Origin: Acetobacterium sp.
Lineage (GTDB): Bacteria; Bacillota; Clostridia; Eubacteriales; Eubacteriaceae
Assembly (NCBI RefSeq): GCF_030652775.1
Contig: NZ_JAUSPS010000075.1
Span: 1 to 64,000, forward strand
Length of the DNA: 64,000 bases
Direction: 5' to 3'
Notes under the pieces: model-generated
The model's database searches: none
Told to the model about the DNA's origin: nothing
What the model saw: only the letters and a program-made list of their open reading frames with translations
Program-made: the position numbers and the translations under genes
Part shown: piece after piece, positions 1 through 8,058 of the stretch
Layout: each line of letters begins with the position of its first letter
Numbering within the stretch: the stretch's first letter is position 1

Positions 1-293
1 AAGCCTTAAAGGAAATGGTCCTGGATATTGAAGAAGGCGCCGATATTGTGATGGTCAAACCCGCCATGCCTTATCTGGACATTATTGCCAAGGGCAAGGA
101 ACTTTCCTACTTGCCAATGGCCGCCTATCAGGTCAGCGGCGAATACGCCATGATTAAAAATGCCGTCGATGCCGATTTGATGGATCGTCGGGCTATTTTT
201 GAAAGCCTGATCAGCATCAAACGAGCCGGAGCAGACATCATCATCACTTATTTTGCCAAAGAACTGCAAGCAATGCTGAAGGATTATCAGTGA
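1..293 (+). CDS. hemB: Delta-aminolevulinic acid dehydratase (porphobilinogen synthase), C-terminal part
   Basis: Only the last ~97 codons are in the window; the reading frame is open from position 3 and stops with TGA at 291-293. The enzyme condenses two 5-aminolevulinate molecules to porphobilinogen in the cytoplasm. The visible part has the family's C-terminal signature: [14 protein letters not shown] followed by a PYLDII stretch and [10 protein letters not shown], which form part of the substrate pocket and barrel end. It is followed 150 bp later by hemL, the preceding step in the pathway, so this is a tetrapyrrole precursor cluster feeding the cobalamin genes downstream. The assignment is very safe; the gene is partial only because the window starts here. 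Confidence 0.96.
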   Translation, partial: ALKEMVLDIEEGADIVMVKPAMPYLDIIAKGKELSYLPMAAYQVSGEYAMIKNAVDADLMDRRAIFESLISIKRAGADIIITYFAKELQAMLKDYQ

Positions 294-302
294 CGTTTTT
301 AG

Positions 303-322
303 CCAAATTTTTTAAAATTTGG
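303..322 (+). terminator. AT-rich inverted repeat after hemB
   Basis: CCAAATTTT and AAAATTTGG form a tight inverted repeat 10 bases after the hemB stop. There is no clean T-run after it, so it is a weak terminator candidate or an mRNA processing/stability hairpin rather than a certain terminator. Confidence 0.35.
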
Positions 323-376
323 TAAAGTCACTAAGTGCGAGCGTGTGGCTGGTGTAAAAACCAACGTAATTTTGGG

Positions 377-409
377 CTGAATTATTCCTGATAAAAATCA
401 GGAATTCAG
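377..409 (+). promoter_or_regulatory. Hairpin in the hemL leader
   Basis: ATTCCTGAT (384-392) and ATCAGGAAT (397-405) form a perfect 9-bp stem with an AAAA loop. CTGA (377-380) and TCAG (406-409) extend it around a 3-base bulge. No T-run follows, and the hemL ribosome binding site lies ~25 bases downstream. It could be a leader structure or a protein-binding site; I recognise no known riboswitch. Confidence 0.45.
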
Positions 410-443
410 ATGAAAAATATGATCATTATAAATTGGAGAGATT

Positions 444-1730
444 ATGAATCGAGAAAAATCAGAAAAATTATTTATTGAAGCTGAAAAGTACATACCTGGC
501 GGTGTCAACAGTCCGGTGCGGGCGTTCAAATCAGTGGACATGCCACCGGTCTTTATTGACCATGGCAAAGGCGCTAAGATTTATGATGTTGATGGCAACG
601 AATATACCGACTATATCTGTTCCTGGGGGCCACTGATTTTAGGTCATGCCTCACCGGTTTATTTTGAAGGGATTCAGGAAGCCCTGCAAAAAGGAACCAG
701 CTTTGGAGCCCCAACCGCTATTGAGGTCGACGTTGCCAAGCTGATTACCGAAGCCTATCCCTCCATGGAAATGGTGCGGATGGTGAGTTCCGGAACCGAA
801 GCCACGATGAGTGCGTTGCGGGTCGCCAGAGGCTATACCGGACGGGATAAGATCATCAAATTTGAAGGCTGTTACCACGGCCATGCCGATGGCCTGCTGG
901 TTAAATCCGGATCCGGCACCCTGACCTTTGGGGTACCCACCAGCTCCGGGGTGACCCCGGGAACGGCTAAGGATACCTTAGTAGCAACTTATAATGATAT
1001 TGCCAGCGTCAAAGCCCTCTTTGCCGAAAACCCCGGCGAAATTGCCGCCGTCATCGTCGAACCGGTAGCCGGTAACATGGGCGTTGTGGCACCCGATCTG
1101 GATTTTATGAAAGAACTGCGGGCGATCACTGAAGCTGAAGGAACGGTACTGATTTTTGATGAAGTCATCACCGGATTCCGCTTAGCTTACGGCGGCGCCC
1201 AGGAAGTCCTGGATATTAAGCCAGACATGACTACCTTAGGGAAGATCATCGGTGGTGGCATGCCCGTCGGCGCCTATGGCGGACGTCGGGATATTATGGC
1301 AACCGTGGCACCCTTAGGCGGCGTTTATCAGGCCGGTACCCTGTCAGGGAATCCCATCGCCATGAAAATGGGATTAAACACTCTGACCTATCTGCGGGAT
1401 CATCCCGAAGTTTATACCGAGATGGAAGAAAATGCCAAGTTGTTAGAAGCTGGCTTTAAGGCTAACATCGAAAAAACCGGGGTCAAAGCCCAGATGGTCC
1501 GTTTCAAAGGCATGACCTGTTGCTTCTTTACCGATGTGCCCATCGATGGTTACGCCGCCGTCATGACTGCCGACACCAAAGCCTATACCAAATATTTCAA
1601 ATCCATGCTGGATGCCGGCAACCTGATGCCGCCAGCCCAATTCGAAGGTATTTTCCTCTCCTCCGCCCACACCAAAGCGGACATCGAAAAAACCATCGCC
1701 GATCACTACCAGGCATTATTAAGTTTATAA
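444..1730 (+). CDS. hemL: Glutamate-1-semialdehyde 2,1-aminomutase
   Basis: This PLP enzyme converts glutamate-1-semialdehyde to 5-aminolevulinate, the committed tetrapyrrole precursor of the C5 pathway. The 428-residue length is usual for the family. Seen: the N-terminal PGGVNSPVRAF motif, the SSGTEATMSALRVARG cofactor loop near residue 115, FDEVITGFR near 240 with the PLP-ring aspartate, and TTLGKIIGGGMPVGAYGG near 262-280 carrying the Schiff-base lysine. The ATG at 444 follows a GGAGAG ribosome binding site. It lies between hemB and the cobalt-chelatase gene, so precursor supply and corrin synthesis appear co-located. The assignment is solid. Confidence 0.97.
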   Translation: MNREKSEKLFIEAEKYIPGGVNSPVRAFKSVDMPPVFIDHGKGAKIYDVDGNEYTDYICSWGPLILGHASPVYFEGIQEALQKGTSFGAPTAIEVDVAKLITEAYPSMEMVRMVSSGTEATMSALRVARGYTGRDKIIKFEGCYHGHADGLLVKSGSGTLTFGVPTSSGVTPGTAKDTLVATYNDIASVKALFAENPGEIAAVIVEPVAGNMGVVAPDLDFMKELRAITEAEGTVLIFDEVITGFRLAYGGAQEVLDIKPDMTTLGKIIGGGMPVGAYGGRRDIMATVAPLGGVYQAGTLSGNPIAMKMGLNTLTYLRDHPEVYTEMEENAKLLEAGFKANIEKTGVKAQMVRFKGMTCCFFTDVPIDGYAAVMTADTKAYTKYFKSMLDAGNLMPPAQFEGIFLSSAHTKADIEKTIADHYQALLSL

Positions 1731-1776
1731 TAAATAAACAGTGAAGTTCAAAGACTAGAGACCAACAGATATGCTA

Positions 1777-1874
1777 GTACCGACAATTGTTACATCATGT
1801 TGTACGCATCGGGGCGGACACGGCGTAGCCTGTCCGATCCCGCAGCGAACAACAGATTAACAATTGGTCGGTAC
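1777..1874. repeat. Long imperfect palindrome (repeat element, copy A)
   Basis: The hemL-cbiK gap (1731-1944) has no gene. It holds a ~98-bp palindrome. The outer arms GTACCGACAATTGTTA (1777-1792) and TAACAATTGGTCGGTAC (1858-1874) pair with one bulge, and the inner arms CGGACA (1815-1820) and TGTCCG (1831-1836) pair around CGGCGTAGCC. The tip is nearly the same as in the element at 6413-6487, while the outer stems differ. No T-run follows, so it is better seen as a mobile palindromic repeat or folded mRNA element than as a terminator. Confidence 0.7.
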
Positions 1875-1944
1875 GGTAGTTCGAGGTCAACCTACAATGA
1901 GAAGTTTATCACTGTTATCATAATAAAAATAGGAGAACCATTTA

Positions 1945-2736
1945 ATGGAAAAGAAAGCGTTACTGGTCATCAGTTTTGGTACATCTTACCCTGAGACCCG
2001 AAAAAAAACCATCGCGGCTACCGAAAAGCATTTGCAGAAAGCATTTCCGGACCATGATTTTTATCGAGCCTTTACATCCCGGATGATCATTAATAAGTTG
2101 AAAAAACGAGATAATGAAGAAATCGATGTTCCCCAGGAAGTCTTGAAAAAACTTAAAGAAGCTGGTTATACCCATGTACAGTGTCAGACCACCCATATCA
2201 TCAACGGCTATGAGTACGACATTACGTTAAAAGAACTCAAGGCCTTTGAAAAAGACTTTGCATCCTTGACCCTGGGTCGGCCACTGTTAACCACGGTTGA
2301 AGATTACGAAGAAACCGTGGACATCGTGATGAAACAAATGCCTAAGCTAAAAAAAGGTGAAGCCCTGGTTTATATGGGCCATGGCAGTGATCATCACGCC
2401 AATTCCACCTATCCCTGCCTGGATTATATGTTTAAAATGAAGGGTTATGAGGACGTTTATGTGGGAACCGTTGAAGGTTTTCCGGAGCTGGAAAACATTG
2501 TGCCGTTGTTACAGGAAAAAAAATACAAAAAGATTTATCTGGCGCCCTTTATGCTGGTGGCTGGAGATCATGCTATTAATGATATGGCTAGTGATGAAGA
2601 AGACTCCTGGAAAACGGTTCTTGAAGATGAACGTTTTAAAGTCGAATGTATCCTCGAAGGCCTGGGTGAATATACCGGCATTCAGAACATGTTTTTAGAT
2701 CATTTGAAGAAAGCACAACCCGTTACAGAAATGTAG
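1945..2736 (+). CDS. cbiK: Anaerobic cobalt chelatase (sirohydrochlorin cobaltochelatase)
   Basis: CbiK inserts Co2+ into sirohydrochlorin, the step that defines the oxygen-independent B12 route. The 263-residue protein has the CbiK N-terminus (KALLVISFGTSYPETRKKTI), QCQTTHIINGYEYD in the middle, YMGHGSDHHANSTYP near 145 with a metal-binding histidine, and PFMLVAGDHAINDMA near 205 with the second catalytic histidine. It resembles the long two-domain CbiK rather than the short CbiX. No signal peptide is visible, so it is the cytosolic biosynthetic form rather than a periplasmic heme-transport variant. The ATG at 1945 follows AGGAGA. It heads the run of cbi genes. Confidence 0.95.
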   Translation: MEKKALLVISFGTSYPETRKKTIAATEKHLQKAFPDHDFYRAFTSRMIINKLKKRDNEEIDVPQEVLKKLKEAGYTHVQCQTTHIINGYEYDITLKELKAFEKDFASLTLGRPLLTTVEDYEETVDIVMKQMPKLKKGEALVYMGHGSDHHANSTYPCLDYMFKMKGYEDVYVGTVEGFPELENIVPLLQEKKYKKIYLAPFMLVAGDHAINDMASDEEDSWKTVLEDERFKVECILEGLGEYTGIQNMFLDHLKKAQPVTEM

Positions 2737-2787
2737 GAATGGAATACAAGTGCTAAAATTAGAAATAAAGTTTAGGAGAAATTATTG

Positions 2788-3546
2788 ATGAATACAGTGT
2801 ATATGGTGGGTGCAGGCCCTGGAGATCCAGAGCTGATTACCGTTAAGGGTCAACGAATTGTCAACGAAGCAGATATTATTATTTATGCCGGTTCTTTAGT
2901 CAACAAAGCTATTATTGCCGGTCACAAAGCGGATGCCGAAATTTTTAATTCCGCATCGATGACCTTGGATGATGTCATCGCCGTGATTAAACGGGGAACT
3001 GCAGAAGGCAAAAAAATTGCCCGGGTTCATACCGGTGACCCATCCATTTATGGCGCGATCCGCGAACAGATGGACCGACTGGATGAATTGGGAATCCCCT
3101 TTGATGTGATCCCTGGAGTCAGCTCCTTTGTCGCATCAGCGGCAGCCCTTAAAAAAGAATTTACCCTGCCAGATGTATCCCAAACGGTTATTTTAACCCG
3201 TTTGGAAGGTCGAACTCCCGTTCCTGAAAAAGAAAAGCTGGAAGATCTGGCATCCCATCAGGCATCCATGTGTATCTTCTTGTCGGTGCAAATGATTGAT
3301 GATGTCGTTAAGCGATTAATGAAACATTATGCCCCAACGACGCCGATTGCGATTATCCAACGGGCAACCTGGGAAGATCAGAAAATTGTCATGGGAACGC
3401 TGGAAACCATTGCTCAAAAAGTAAAAGACGAAAATATCACCAAAACTGCCCAAATATTAGTTGGTGATTTCCTCGGTGATGAATACAGCTTATCTAAGCT
3501 TTATGACCCCAGCTTTACCCATGAATACCGTCAAGGGGTGGAATAA
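2788..3546 (+). CDS. cbiF: Cobalt-precorrin-4 C11-methyltransferase
   Basis: CbiF is an SAM-dependent methylase that methylates C-11 of cobalt-precorrin-4. The N-terminal VYMVGAGPGDPELITVKG is the tetrapyrrole methylase signature, and ADIIIYAGSLVN, VHTGDPSIYGA and FDVIPGVSSF are typical of the CbiF/CobM subgroup. The length of 252 residues is normal. The ATG at 2788 follows AGGAGA at 2774; a TTG directly before it (2785) is a less likely start. It is 51 bp after cbiK and 4 bp before the GTG of cbiG, so these genes are co-transcribed. Confidence 0.94.
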   Translation: MNTVYMVGAGPGDPELITVKGQRIVNEADIIIYAGSLVNKAIIAGHKADAEIFNSASMTLDDVIAVIKRGTAEGKKIARVHTGDPSIYGAIREQMDRLDELGIPFDVIPGVSSFVASAAALKKEFTLPDVSQTVILTRLEGRTPVPEKEKLEDLASHQASMCIFLSVQMIDDVVKRLMKHYAPTTPIAIIQRATWEDQKIVMGTLETIAQKVKDENITKTAQILVGDFLGDEYSLSKLYDPSFTHEYRQGVE

Positions 3547-3550
3547 AACC

Positions 3551-4615
3551 GTGAAAACAGAAAAATGGGCCATTGTCACCCTGTCCCAGGATGGCATGGT
3601 TTTGGCAAACCGGTTGGCAGAACATCTGGATGACCGGGAATGCCACATCTACACCAAAGACAAATACGCCAACGAAACCACAAAAATCATCGCCACCGAT
3701 ATTACGACCTTTATGGGCAGCATCATCGGGGCGTACCAGATCATCTGCTGCATTATGGCAACTGGCATTGTCGTCCGGGCGATTGCCCCCCATCTGGAAC
3801 ATAAATCTTCAGATCCGGGAATTTTGGTGATGGATACCAATGGCGAGTTTGTGATCAGTCTGTTGTCCGGCCATCTGGGCGGCGCCAACGATGCCGCCCG
3901 GCTGGTCGCCAAACGACTGGATGCCCAGGCCGTGATCACCACTGGCACCGATGTTAAAGGAACCATGGCCGTCGATGTGCTGGCCCAGAAAATTAATTGC
4001 ACCATTGATAATTTTACTAATGCTAAAGACGTGACGGCGCTGATTTTAAACGGCGATCCGATTGCCTTAGTTAATCAGGAGAACTGCGACTTGGATGCGG
4101 TTATTCTGCCCAAGAACATCGAAACGGTGGACGATTTAACGGATCTAAATAATCTAAATAAATATCTGGGCGTCATCATGACAACGCTGGATACCAAAAA
4201 AACAGCACTGCCAATTCCTAGCGTAAAGCTGGTTCCCCGAAAACTGGTGCTGGGAGTGGGCTGTCGCCGGGATACCCCGGGAGATCGGATTATTCAGGCT
4301 ATTCAGGAGGCTTTAGCGTCCCTGAATCTCAATGTCAAAGGTATTAAAGCCCTGGCTACCATCGGCTTAAAAGCCGATGAACCGGGAATCATTGAAGCCT
4401 GTACCTTCTTTGCCGCAAAAAAAGTCATCATTCCCAATGAAATGGTGCAAATGGTTCAAAGTCGTTTTGAAGCATCGGATTTCGTTTTTAAAACAACTGG
4501 CCTCTATGCCGTTTCTGAACCCTGCGGCTTTGTCGCCTCCGGCTTCGGAAAATGTCTGCTGGAAAAACAGAAACTGGGCGGGATTACCCTGTCGGTTTGG
4601 CTGGACGAAAATTAA
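3551..4615 (+). CDS. cbiG: Cobalt-precorrin-5A hydrolase
   Basis: CbiG opens the ring lactone of cobalt-precorrin-5A and releases the C2 unit as acetaldehyde. I chose the GTG at 3551, four bases after the cbiF stop, with GGGGTGG just upstream inside the cbiF end. The longer reading from 3461 would sit inside cbiF. This gives 354 residues, the usual CbiG size. The middle of the protein has CIMATGIVVRAIAPHL and LLSGHLGGANDAARLVA, and the C-terminal domain has LVLGVGCRRDTPGD and KADEPGI, all family signatures. About 117 bp of spacer with only weak inverted repeats follows before cbiH. Confidence 0.93.
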   Translation: MKTEKWAIVTLSQDGMVLANRLAEHLDDRECHIYTKDKYANETTKIIATDITTFMGSIIGAYQIICCIMATGIVVRAIAPHLEHKSSDPGILVMDTNGEFVISLLSGHLGGANDAARLVAKRLDAQAVITTGTDVKGTMAVDVLAQKINCTIDNFTNAKDVTALILNGDPIALVNQENCDLDAVILPKNIETVDDLTDLNNLNKYLGVIMTTLDTKKTALPIPSVKLVPRKLVLGVGCRRDTPGDRIIQAIQEALASLNLNVKGIKALATIGLKADEPGIIEACTFFAAKKVIIPNEMVQMVQSRFEASDFVFKTTGLYAVSEPCGFVASGFGKCLLEKQKLGGITLSVWLDEN

Positions 4616-4732
4616 CAGAAATATAACGATAAACACGAAAGATAATTGCTTTGTTGTCTGTTTCGCACAAGCGGATAACAAAACTGATGTAGTATTGAAA
4701 TAACAAAAACCTTGTAAAAAAAAGGAGAAAAA

Positions 4733-5470
4733 ATGAGCAAAATTTATGTCACCGGGATTGGTCCCGGACTGTATGAACATATGACCGAGGCGGCCAAAGC
4801 CAGCCTGGAAGATGCTGATATTATTGTCGGCTACAAAACCTACATCGATATTATTGCCGATTTAATTGGCGACAAGGAAGTTCTATCTTCCGGGATGCGG
4901 CGGGAAATTGACCGCTGTGAAAAAGCCTTAGAGCTAGCTGAACAAGGCAAAAAAATCTGTCTGGTTAGCAGCGGTGATGCCGGTGTTTTCGGGATGGCTG
5001 GAATCATGCTGGAAATCGTTGAAGCCAAAAACAGCGATGTCGAAGTCGAAATTATTCCTGGTATTTCGGCCGCTAATGCCGCGGCATCAACCCTGGGCGC
5101 ACCGCTGATGCATGACTATGCCGTCATCAGCCTCAGCGACCTACTCACCGACTGGGCCGTCATTGAAAAACGTCTTCACTGTGCTGGCGAAGGCGATTTT
5201 ATTATCACCCTATATAACCCTAAAAGCAAAGGCCGTCCCCACAATATTGAAAGTGCCCAGAAAATTCTGTTAGAATACAAAGCTCCGGAAACCCCGGTGG
5301 GCATTGTTCGTAATGCCAAACGTAAAGACGAATCTTATGTTATTACGACCCTGAAAAAAATGAATGAAGCAGATATTGATATGTTTTCGATGGTTATCAT
5401 CGGCAATTCCAAAACCTATGTGACCCGGGATCAGCTAAAAATGATTACTCCGAGAGGTTATCAGCTTTGA
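4733..5470 (+). CDS. cbiH: Cobalt-precorrin-3B C17-methyltransferase
   Basis: CbiH methylates C-17 and drives ring contraction of cobalt-precorrin-3B. The 245-residue protein starts with IYVTGIGPGLYEHMTEAA (tetrapyrrole methylase fold). It shows GYKTYIDI, SSGDAGVFGMAG, IIPGISAANAAAS with the SAM pocket, and TLYNPKSKGRPHNI, which are specific to CbiH/CobJ. No extra C-terminal ferredoxin-type domain is present. An AAAGGAGAAAA ribosome binding site precedes the ATG. The stop overlaps the TTG start of cbiJ (TTGA), implying translational coupling. Confidence 0.94.
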   Translation: MSKIYVTGIGPGLYEHMTEAAKASLEDADIIVGYKTYIDIIADLIGDKEVLSSGMRREIDRCEKALELAEQGKKICLVSSGDAGVFGMAGIMLEIVEAKNSDVEVEIIPGISAANAAASTLGAPLMHDYAVISLSDLLTDWAVIEKRLHCAGEGDFIITLYNPKSKGRPHNIESAQKILLEYKAPETPVGIVRNAKRKDESYVITTLKKMNEADIDMFSMVIIGNSKTYVTRDQLKMITPRGYQL

Positions 5471-6231
5471 TTCTGGTATTGGGAGGAACCCTTGATAGCC
5501 GATTATTAACTGATCGTCTGCTTGAAGAAGGGAAAGAAGTCTGTTATTCGTCGCTGACCAATATTGCTGCCGATCAGATCTCGGAAAACCCTCTGTTGAC
5601 AAAGATTTCAGGACAATTGGATGCCAGTACGTTGCGGGAAACAATCACCATTTATAATATCAATCTCTGTATTGATGCCACCCATCCCTATGCCCGGGAA
5701 ATTTCTGAAAACGCTATTTGGGCCTGCGATGCCATGAATATCGATTATATTCGGCTGGAAAGACCCTCGAATATCGACGAAGGGACGGATAGTGTCGCTT
5801 ATAACAGCTATGAAGAAGCCCGGGATTATCTGGCTGGTGTGATGGGAAAAAGTGATCGCAATATTCTCCTGACCACCGGCAGTCGACAATTGGAAGCCTT
5901 TGAAGGACTGCCCAAAGATCGCACCTATATCCGGGTTCTGCCGACGGCAGGGGTGCTAAAAAAATGCGAAAACTTGGGCTATAAGCCGCGTCATATCCTG
6001 GCTCTCCAGGGTCCTTTCTCAGTGGAAATGAATGTCGCCACCATGAAAGAATACAACATCGGCTTCGTCGTCACCAAGGACAGCGGCGACATTGGCGGCA
6101 TCCGTGAAAAGGTCGAAGCCGCTCGGCTGGTCGATGCTAAAATTTTATTTATCCGTCGCCCCCCCATCGCCTATCCCCAGTCTGTCGCCACTGTCGAAGA
6201 CGCCGTCGCTTGCGCATTGAAAAACCACTAG
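5467..6231 (+). CDS. cbiJ: Cobalt-precorrin-6A reductase
   Basis: CbiJ reduces cobalt-precorrin-6A with a nicotinamide cofactor. The 254-residue protein opens with ILVLGGTLDSRLLTDRLL, the Rossmann-like N-terminus of CbiJ/CobK. It contains DATHPYAREISENA, YIRLERPS, ILLTTGSRQLEAF, and near the end VVTKDSGDIGGIREKVEAA, all hallmarks of the family. The start is TTG at 5467, overlapping the cbiH stop by four bases. It is the last gene before a 324-bp spacer containing a large folded element. Confidence 0.92.
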   Translation: MILVLGGTLDSRLLTDRLLEEGKEVCYSSLTNIAADQISENPLLTKISGQLDASTLRETITIYNINLCIDATHPYAREISENAIWACDAMNIDYIRLERPSNIDEGTDSVAYNSYEEARDYLAGVMGKSDRNILLTTGSRQLEAFEGLPKDRTYIRVLPTAGVLKKCENLGYKPRHILALQGPFSVEMNVATMKEYNIGFVVTKDSGDIGGIREKVEAARLVDAKILFIRRPPIAYPQSVATVEDAVACALKNH

Positions 6232-6309
6232 AATTTTGACTTAAAAACAGCTAGAGTTGTTTTTAATTTTCTGCAATTTTGAAACATTGAACAATCGAAC
6301 AATGATTGT

Positions 6310-6503
6310 TTTACGATCGGTTTCCACAACAAGAAGAAATCGCTATGCGAATTTCTTCTTGTTCGCGGGCAGTCGCCAACTACAAGCAAGCTTGTGATTG
6401 GCTCATTACCTTCACGAAAACAATTTTGTAACGTGTAGGCGAACAGGCGATAGCCTGTCCGCCGTACAGTGTAAAAATTGTTTCGTGCGAAACCGGTTGT
6501 AAA
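6310..6503. repeat. Multi-branched palindromic element between cbiJ and cbiP
   Basis: The 324-bp gap (6232-6555) has no gene but holds nested inverted repeats. An outer stem pairs 6310-6327 with 6485-6503 (TTTACGATCGGTTTCCAC against GTGCGAAACCGGTTGTAAA). Inside are three hairpins: 6328-6343 with 6347-6363, 6375-6387 with 6390-6402, and 6413-6427 with 6473-6487. The last three bases of that third hairpin overlap the outer stem. The third hairpin has the tip GGCGAACAGGCGATAGCCTGTCCGCC, read 6438 onward, shared with the element at 1777-1874. I find no B12-box, so I do not call it a cobalamin riboswitch. It may be a structured non-autonomous repeat or an RNA element in the operon mRNA. Confidence 0.7.
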
Positions 6504-6555
6504 GCACACGGCACTTTAGTAATCACTACAGAAAGTTAAGAAAAAAGGAGAAAAC

Positions 6556-8058
6556 ATGGCAAAAAATATTATGTTTATGGGTACCGGGTCGTCAGTTGGA
6601 AAAAGTCTGATCACTGCTGCCATGTGCCGGATACTCGATAACCACGGTTATCATGTGGCACCCTATAAATCCCAGAATATGGCGCTTAATTCGTTTATCA
6701 CCAAAGACGGCAAAGAAATGGGCCGCGCCCAGGTGGTTCAGGCCGAGTGCGCCCGGATGGAGCCGCAGGTTGAAATGAACCCGGTGTTGCTTAAACCAAA
6801 TTCCGATGTCGGCTGCCAGGTCATCCTGATGGGAAAAGCCGAATTCAATATGGATGCCATGGATTATCATGCCCATAAACCCAAGCTGGTGGAGATCGTG
6901 GTTTCGGCCTATGATGCGCTGGCTGAGGGCAGAGATGTGATTGTCATCGAAGGTGCCGGTAGCCCGGCCGAAATCAACCTGCGGGATAACGACATTGTCA
7001 ACATGGGACTGGCAGAATTGGTGGATACTCCGGTGGTGCTGATCGGCGACATAGACAAGGGTGGTGTTTTTGCATCGATTTATGGTACAATTATGTTGTT
7101 GCAACCGGAAGAACGAGCGCGGATCAAAGGCTTTATTATCAATAAATTCCGTGGCGATGTGGAGCTGTTGAAGCCCGGCATCAAAATGATCGAAGAACTG
7201 GTCAAGGTGCCTTGCCTGGGTGTTATTCCCTACAAACGCTTTGTTATTGATGATGAAGACAGTGTCAGCGAACGGTTTGATAATAATTCCGAAGGCCTGA
7301 TCACGATTGGGGTGGTTTATTTACCGCACCTTTCCAACTTCACCGACTGTACCGCCTTTGAAATGCATCCCGATGTGAAGGTAGAATACTATCGTAACCA
7401 GCGCGATCTGCAGCTGGCCAACCCGGATCTACTGGTGATCCCCGGCAGCAAAAATACCATTGACGATACCTGCCATGTCATTAACAGCAAGATAGGCGAT
7501 GAAATTCGTCGGATCCATGATTGTGGGGTACCAATTGTCGGAATTTGTGGCGGTTATCAACTGCTTGGTAAAGAAATTCGCGATCCCTTCCAGGTGGAAT
7601 CAACCCGGGGCAGTATTGAAGGACTGGGTCTCTTAAACATTGTCACCACCATTGAAGAAGAAAAGCGCACGGTTCGGGCTTCTGGCAAGGTTCAAGGGAA
7701 CTTCATGGGAATGGAGCTGGCTGACATGGAAGTGGAAGGCTACGAAATTCACATGGGCACCAGCGAAGCCTTGGATCAGGCCAAACCTTTTGCGATTCTC
7801 GAAGATGGTACCGTCGATGGCGTGATTGCCGAAGATGGCACCGTCATGGGAACCTACCTCCATGGGATCTTTGATAACGATGGATTACGGGAAAAAATCA
7901 TTGAAGCTCTGCGGGTCAAAAAGAATCTCGAAGCCGGTCCCAGCGCCTTTGATTTTAAGGCCTTTAAAGAAGAACAATATGATCTGCTGGCAGAGACCGT
8001 GGAAGCGAATCTGGATATGAAAAAAATAATGGAAATCATTGGAGAAATAGAAAATTGA
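6556..8058 (+). CDS. cbiP: Cobyric acid synthase
   Basis: This glutamine-dependent amidotransferase amidates the b, d, e and g side chains of adenosylcobyrinic acid a,c-diamide. The 500 residues match the family. The N-terminal dethiobiotin-synthetase-like domain has the P-loop GTGSSVGKS (10-18), YKSQNMALNSF and IEGAGSPAEINL. The C-terminal class I glutaminase domain has GICGGYQLLG near 332 with the nucleophilic cysteine and TYLHGIFDN near 433 with the histidine. An AAGGAGAAAAC ribosome binding site precedes the ATG. The stop overlaps the cbiB start (TTGA). As the first gene after the palindromic element it may be expressed at a different level from cbiK-J. Confidence 0.96.
   Translation: MAKNIMFMGTGSSVGKSLITAAMCRILDNHGYHVAPYKSQNMALNSFITKDGKEMGRAQVVQAECARMEPQVEMNPVLLKPNSDVGCQVILMGKAEFNMDAMDYHAHKPKLVEIVVSAYDALAEGRDVIVIEGAGSPAEINLRDNDIVNMGLAELVDTPVVLIGDIDKGGVFASIYGTIMLLQPEERARIKGFIINKFRGDVELLKPGIKMIEELVKVPCLGVIPYKRFVIDDEDSVSERFDNNSEGLITIGVVYLPHLSNFTDCTAFEMHPDVKVEYYRNQRDLQLANPDLLVIPGSKNTIDDTCHVINSKIGDEIRRIHDCGVPIVGICGGYQLLGKEIRDPFQVESTRGSIEGLGLLNIVTTIEEEKRTVRASGKVQGNFMGMELADMEVEGYEIHMGTSEALDQAKPFAILEDGTVDGVIAEDGTVMGTYLHGIFDNDGLREKIIEALRVKKNLEAGPSAFDFKAFKEEQYDLLAETVEANLDMKKIMEIIGEIEN

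Noticed and set aside
1797-1994. Small ORF in the hemL-cbiK gap
   Set aside because: It lies across the palindromic element and overlaps the cbiK start; it has no family resemblance and no ribosome binding site.
6232-6555. Cobalamin riboswitch upstream of cbiP
   Set aside because: Suggestive position in a B12 operon, but I see no B12-box, no GCCACTG core and no terminator before cbiP. Palindromic arms explain the sequence better.
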